The notes beneath the pieces are model-generated. The model worked only from the letters and a program-made list of their open reading frames with translations, ran no database searches and was not told where the DNA came from. Shown here piece by piece: positions 5,276 to 6,650 of a DNA stretch of 6,650 bases. The first letter of the stretch is position 1. Each line of letters begins with the position of its first letter. This DNA comes from Candidatus Sulfopaludibacter sp. SbA3 (GTDB lineage Bacteria; Acidobacteriota; Terriglobia; Bryobacterales; Bryobacteraceae). The stretch spans positions 1-6,650 of the forward strand of contig CAMAUG010000218.1 of assembly GCA_945861255.1 (NCBI GenBank), written 5' to 3'. A program made the translations under genes and the position numbers.

Positions 5276-6650
5276 TTATTGTCCGAAACCGCCGAGCCCA
5301 CCCAGGTCGCCGCCCATGTTCCACTCGCCCAGAGACATCTCGCCCGAACCCGGCCTGGTCAGGATCGGCTCCACTCCCGCCACCAGGGTGATCGCCGTTA
5401 CCTGATCGGTGCTCGCGCCGACGGTGCTGGAAACCACAATCGCATCCCCCGTCTTTAGCTCGGCCAGCGTGATGGAAGGCGTGCGATCGATGGCCGCCTG
5501 CAAATCGCCGCCGGGCCCACCCCGGCCGCCGCCAAATCCACCCGGACCACGCCCGCTGAAACCCGCTCGGCCTTCACCTCCGGGCGCACCTGGACCGCCG
5601 CGGCCTTCGCTTCCAGGTGCACCCGAACCGCTGAAACCACCACGGCCCTCTCCACTCCGGCCGCTCATTCCGCCCCGGCCGTCGGCGTTCGGAGGCCCGG
5701 CGCCCGCCGGGGTCGCTCCGCCGGGTCCACCCGGACCGCCGCCGGCGCCAGCGAACCCGCCGCGCCCGCCATTCAACCCCGCCGCGTCCGGGCGGCCGCG
5801 CAAGCGCATCGCGATCATCATCGCGAACTGCGCGTCCAGTTTTTTCAGTGACGAATCGGCGGATACTTTCACCGTCATCTGTTTCTTGGTTTGCAGATCG
5901 TTGACGCGAATCGAATTCCCGCCTGCATCCACGGAAACAATAACGCCTGCGATGGTCCGGAACGCTCCAGACACAATCTCTTCCGCCGTCATCTTTGAAT
6001 TATCAGCGGCCTTGTCTCCACGCGCGCGAACCTGATCGCCCACTTTGATCTCGCTGAGCTTCGACGCCTGCGCCTGTTCGAATTTGACGGAGTCGGGCGC
6101 GTAACGCCTAATCACGGCATCCGTGGCCGGCGTGATCGCCATGGTCTCCGTCCCGGCCAGCGTCCGAATCCGGATGGCCACATGATCCGCCGCCACTTCC
6201 GTCACTGTTCCTGTTACACCGCGCCGGTCCCAATCCGCATGTTCCCGCGCCTGCTTGTTGGCGATGTCGGCTTGCGACATCACGATCACCTGTAGCGCGT
6301 TCAGCGTGCCTGCTTCGGCCGCCGGGCGCCCACGCGCCAACACACGGTCACCCGCGTGAACGTCGGAAATCGCGATTGCCGAAGCGTTGGCCAGATTGGT
6401 TTCACCCGGAGCCACCCGCCTGAACGTCGCGCGCGGGTCCAGGGAAACCTGCACCTCGTCGCCCTTATCCGTCTTGACGGTCATCTGGCGCGTTTCAGCG
6501 TCAAACTTCGTCACCACGCCGAGCGTCCGGCTTTCTTGTGCCTGCGCGTATCCCTCCACCGGCGCGAAGACCGTCCACAGCATCGTCGACAGCCCGATCG
6601 ACATCAATGATGCGAGCGCGAACAGCCGCAGCCCAAGGTGTAAATGAAGC
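5276..6650 (-). CDS. Exported DUF5666-like protein with three repeated modules and a Gly-rich insertion; 5' end probably outside the window
   Basis: Residues are numbered from the in-window ATG at 6604 (442 aa). The frame stays open upstream to 6650, reading LHLHLGLRLFALAS before LMSIGLSTM, and no ribosome site precedes 6604. The true start is therefore probably beyond the window and the signal peptide longer; cleavage is likely near GYAQAQ (18-23). Three related modules follow, each a GxVxxVD-type strand pair, an FRRVAP/IRRYAP-type middle and an LxEIKxGDxVxxRG-type end. Module 1 is about 28-109, module 2 about 130-214, and module 3 about 218-409, its halves separated by a Gly-rich stretch at about 271-366. 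The pattern matches what I know of DUF5666 beta-barrel-like domains, common in Acidobacteriota. No catalytic residues stand out; a periplasmic binding or scaffold role is only inference. The C-terminal tail is also Gly-rich (GGDLGGLGGFGQ). The receptor follows after 50 bp, probably in the same operon. Confidence 0.83.
   Translation of the reverse strand, partial: LHLHLGLRLFALASLMSIGLSTMLWTVFAPVEGYAQAQESRTLGVVTKFDAETRQMTVKTDKGDEVQVSLDPRATFRRVAPGETNLANASAIAISDVHAGDRVLARGRPAAEAGTLNALQVIVMSQADIANKQAREHADWDRRGVTGTVTEVAADHVAIRIRTLAGTETMAITPATDAVIRRYAPDSVKFEQAQASKLSEIKVGDQVRARGDKAADNSKMTAEEIVSGAFRTIAGVIVSVDAGGNSIRVNDLQTKKQMTVKVSADSSLKKLDAQFAMMIAMRLRGRPDAAGLNGGRGGFAGAGGGPGGPGGATPAGAGPPNADGRGGMSGRSGEGRGGFSGSGAPGSEGRGGPGAPGGEGRAGFSGRGPGGFGGGRGGPGGDLQAAIDRTPSITLAELKTGDAIVVSSTVGASTDQVTAITLVAGVEPILTRPGSGEMSLGEWNMGGDLGGLGGFGQ
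5507..5794 (-). repeat. Gly-rich low-complexity insertion inside the DUF5666-like protein
   Basis: Residues about 271-366 are dominated by Gly with Arg, Pro, Ala, Ser and Glu. Degenerate units of 11-14 residues can be seen, such as EGRGGFSGSGAPGS, EGRGGPGAPGG and EGRAGFSGRGPGG. The stretch falls between the first half of module 3 (ending AMRLRG) and its second half (starting near DLQAAIDRTPS). Confidence 0.8.

Noticed and set aside
5226..5324. N-terminal extension of the receptor from the in-frame start at 5324
   Set aside because: It would put 33 Arg-rich residues before a normal signal peptide and overlap the upstream gene; they are a shadow of that gene's 3' end.
5409..6035. Plus-strand Pro-rich reading frame of 208 codons
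   Set aside because: It lies antisense to the DUF5666-like gene and its Pro content mirrors the Gly-rich insertion. It is long only because GC-rich DNA lacks stop codons.

Overview
The window suggests a GC-rich Gram-negative bacterium, most probably a member of the Acidobacteriota near Bryobacter/Solibacter (class Terriglobia). The evidence is four secreted or outer-membrane proteins of types that are very common there: a triple-module DUF5666-like protein, an Oar-like TonB-dependent receptor with a carboxypeptidase-regulatory N-domain, an exported subclass-B3-like metallo-beta-lactamase-fold enzyme, and an uncharacterised exported protein with the HDARIIPLDGRPHLP motif. The assignment comes from remembered family patterns, not a database search.

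All four genes are on the minus strand, so transcription runs from high to low coordinates. Positions 6650 to 5276 hold the DUF5666-like gene; its reading frame is still open at the window edge, so its 5' end is probably missing. After a 50-bp purine-rich gap, 5225 to 2247 encodes the receptor (992 aa). A 159-bp gap (2088-2246) with a short palindrome and an imperfect repeat precedes the metallo-hydrolase (2087 to 1095, 330 aa). A 234-bp gap (861-1094) with a hairpin and a possible -10 box precedes the last gene (860 to 1), which runs off the window before its C-terminus.

All four products carry export signals, so this is a cell-envelope locus. The DUF5666 gene and the receptor are probably co-transcribed, and both carry long Gly-rich low-complexity segments. 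By barrel topology the receptor's main segment should lie in a periplasmic turn, which puts it in the same compartment as the DUF5666 protein. The metallo-hydrolase has all six zinc ligands of the B3 type. The last gene may have its own promoter. No substrate for the receptor or the hydrolase can be read from the sequence.

I found no RNA gene, CRISPR array, insertion sequence, phage gene, toxin-antitoxin pair or defence system. The most noteworthy points are the matching Gly-rich insertions in the two neighbouring envelope proteins, one of which splits a DUF5666 module, and a perfect 18-bp duplication coding a Lys/Asn/Ala spacer in the last gene. I see no clear sign of a new multi-gene system.
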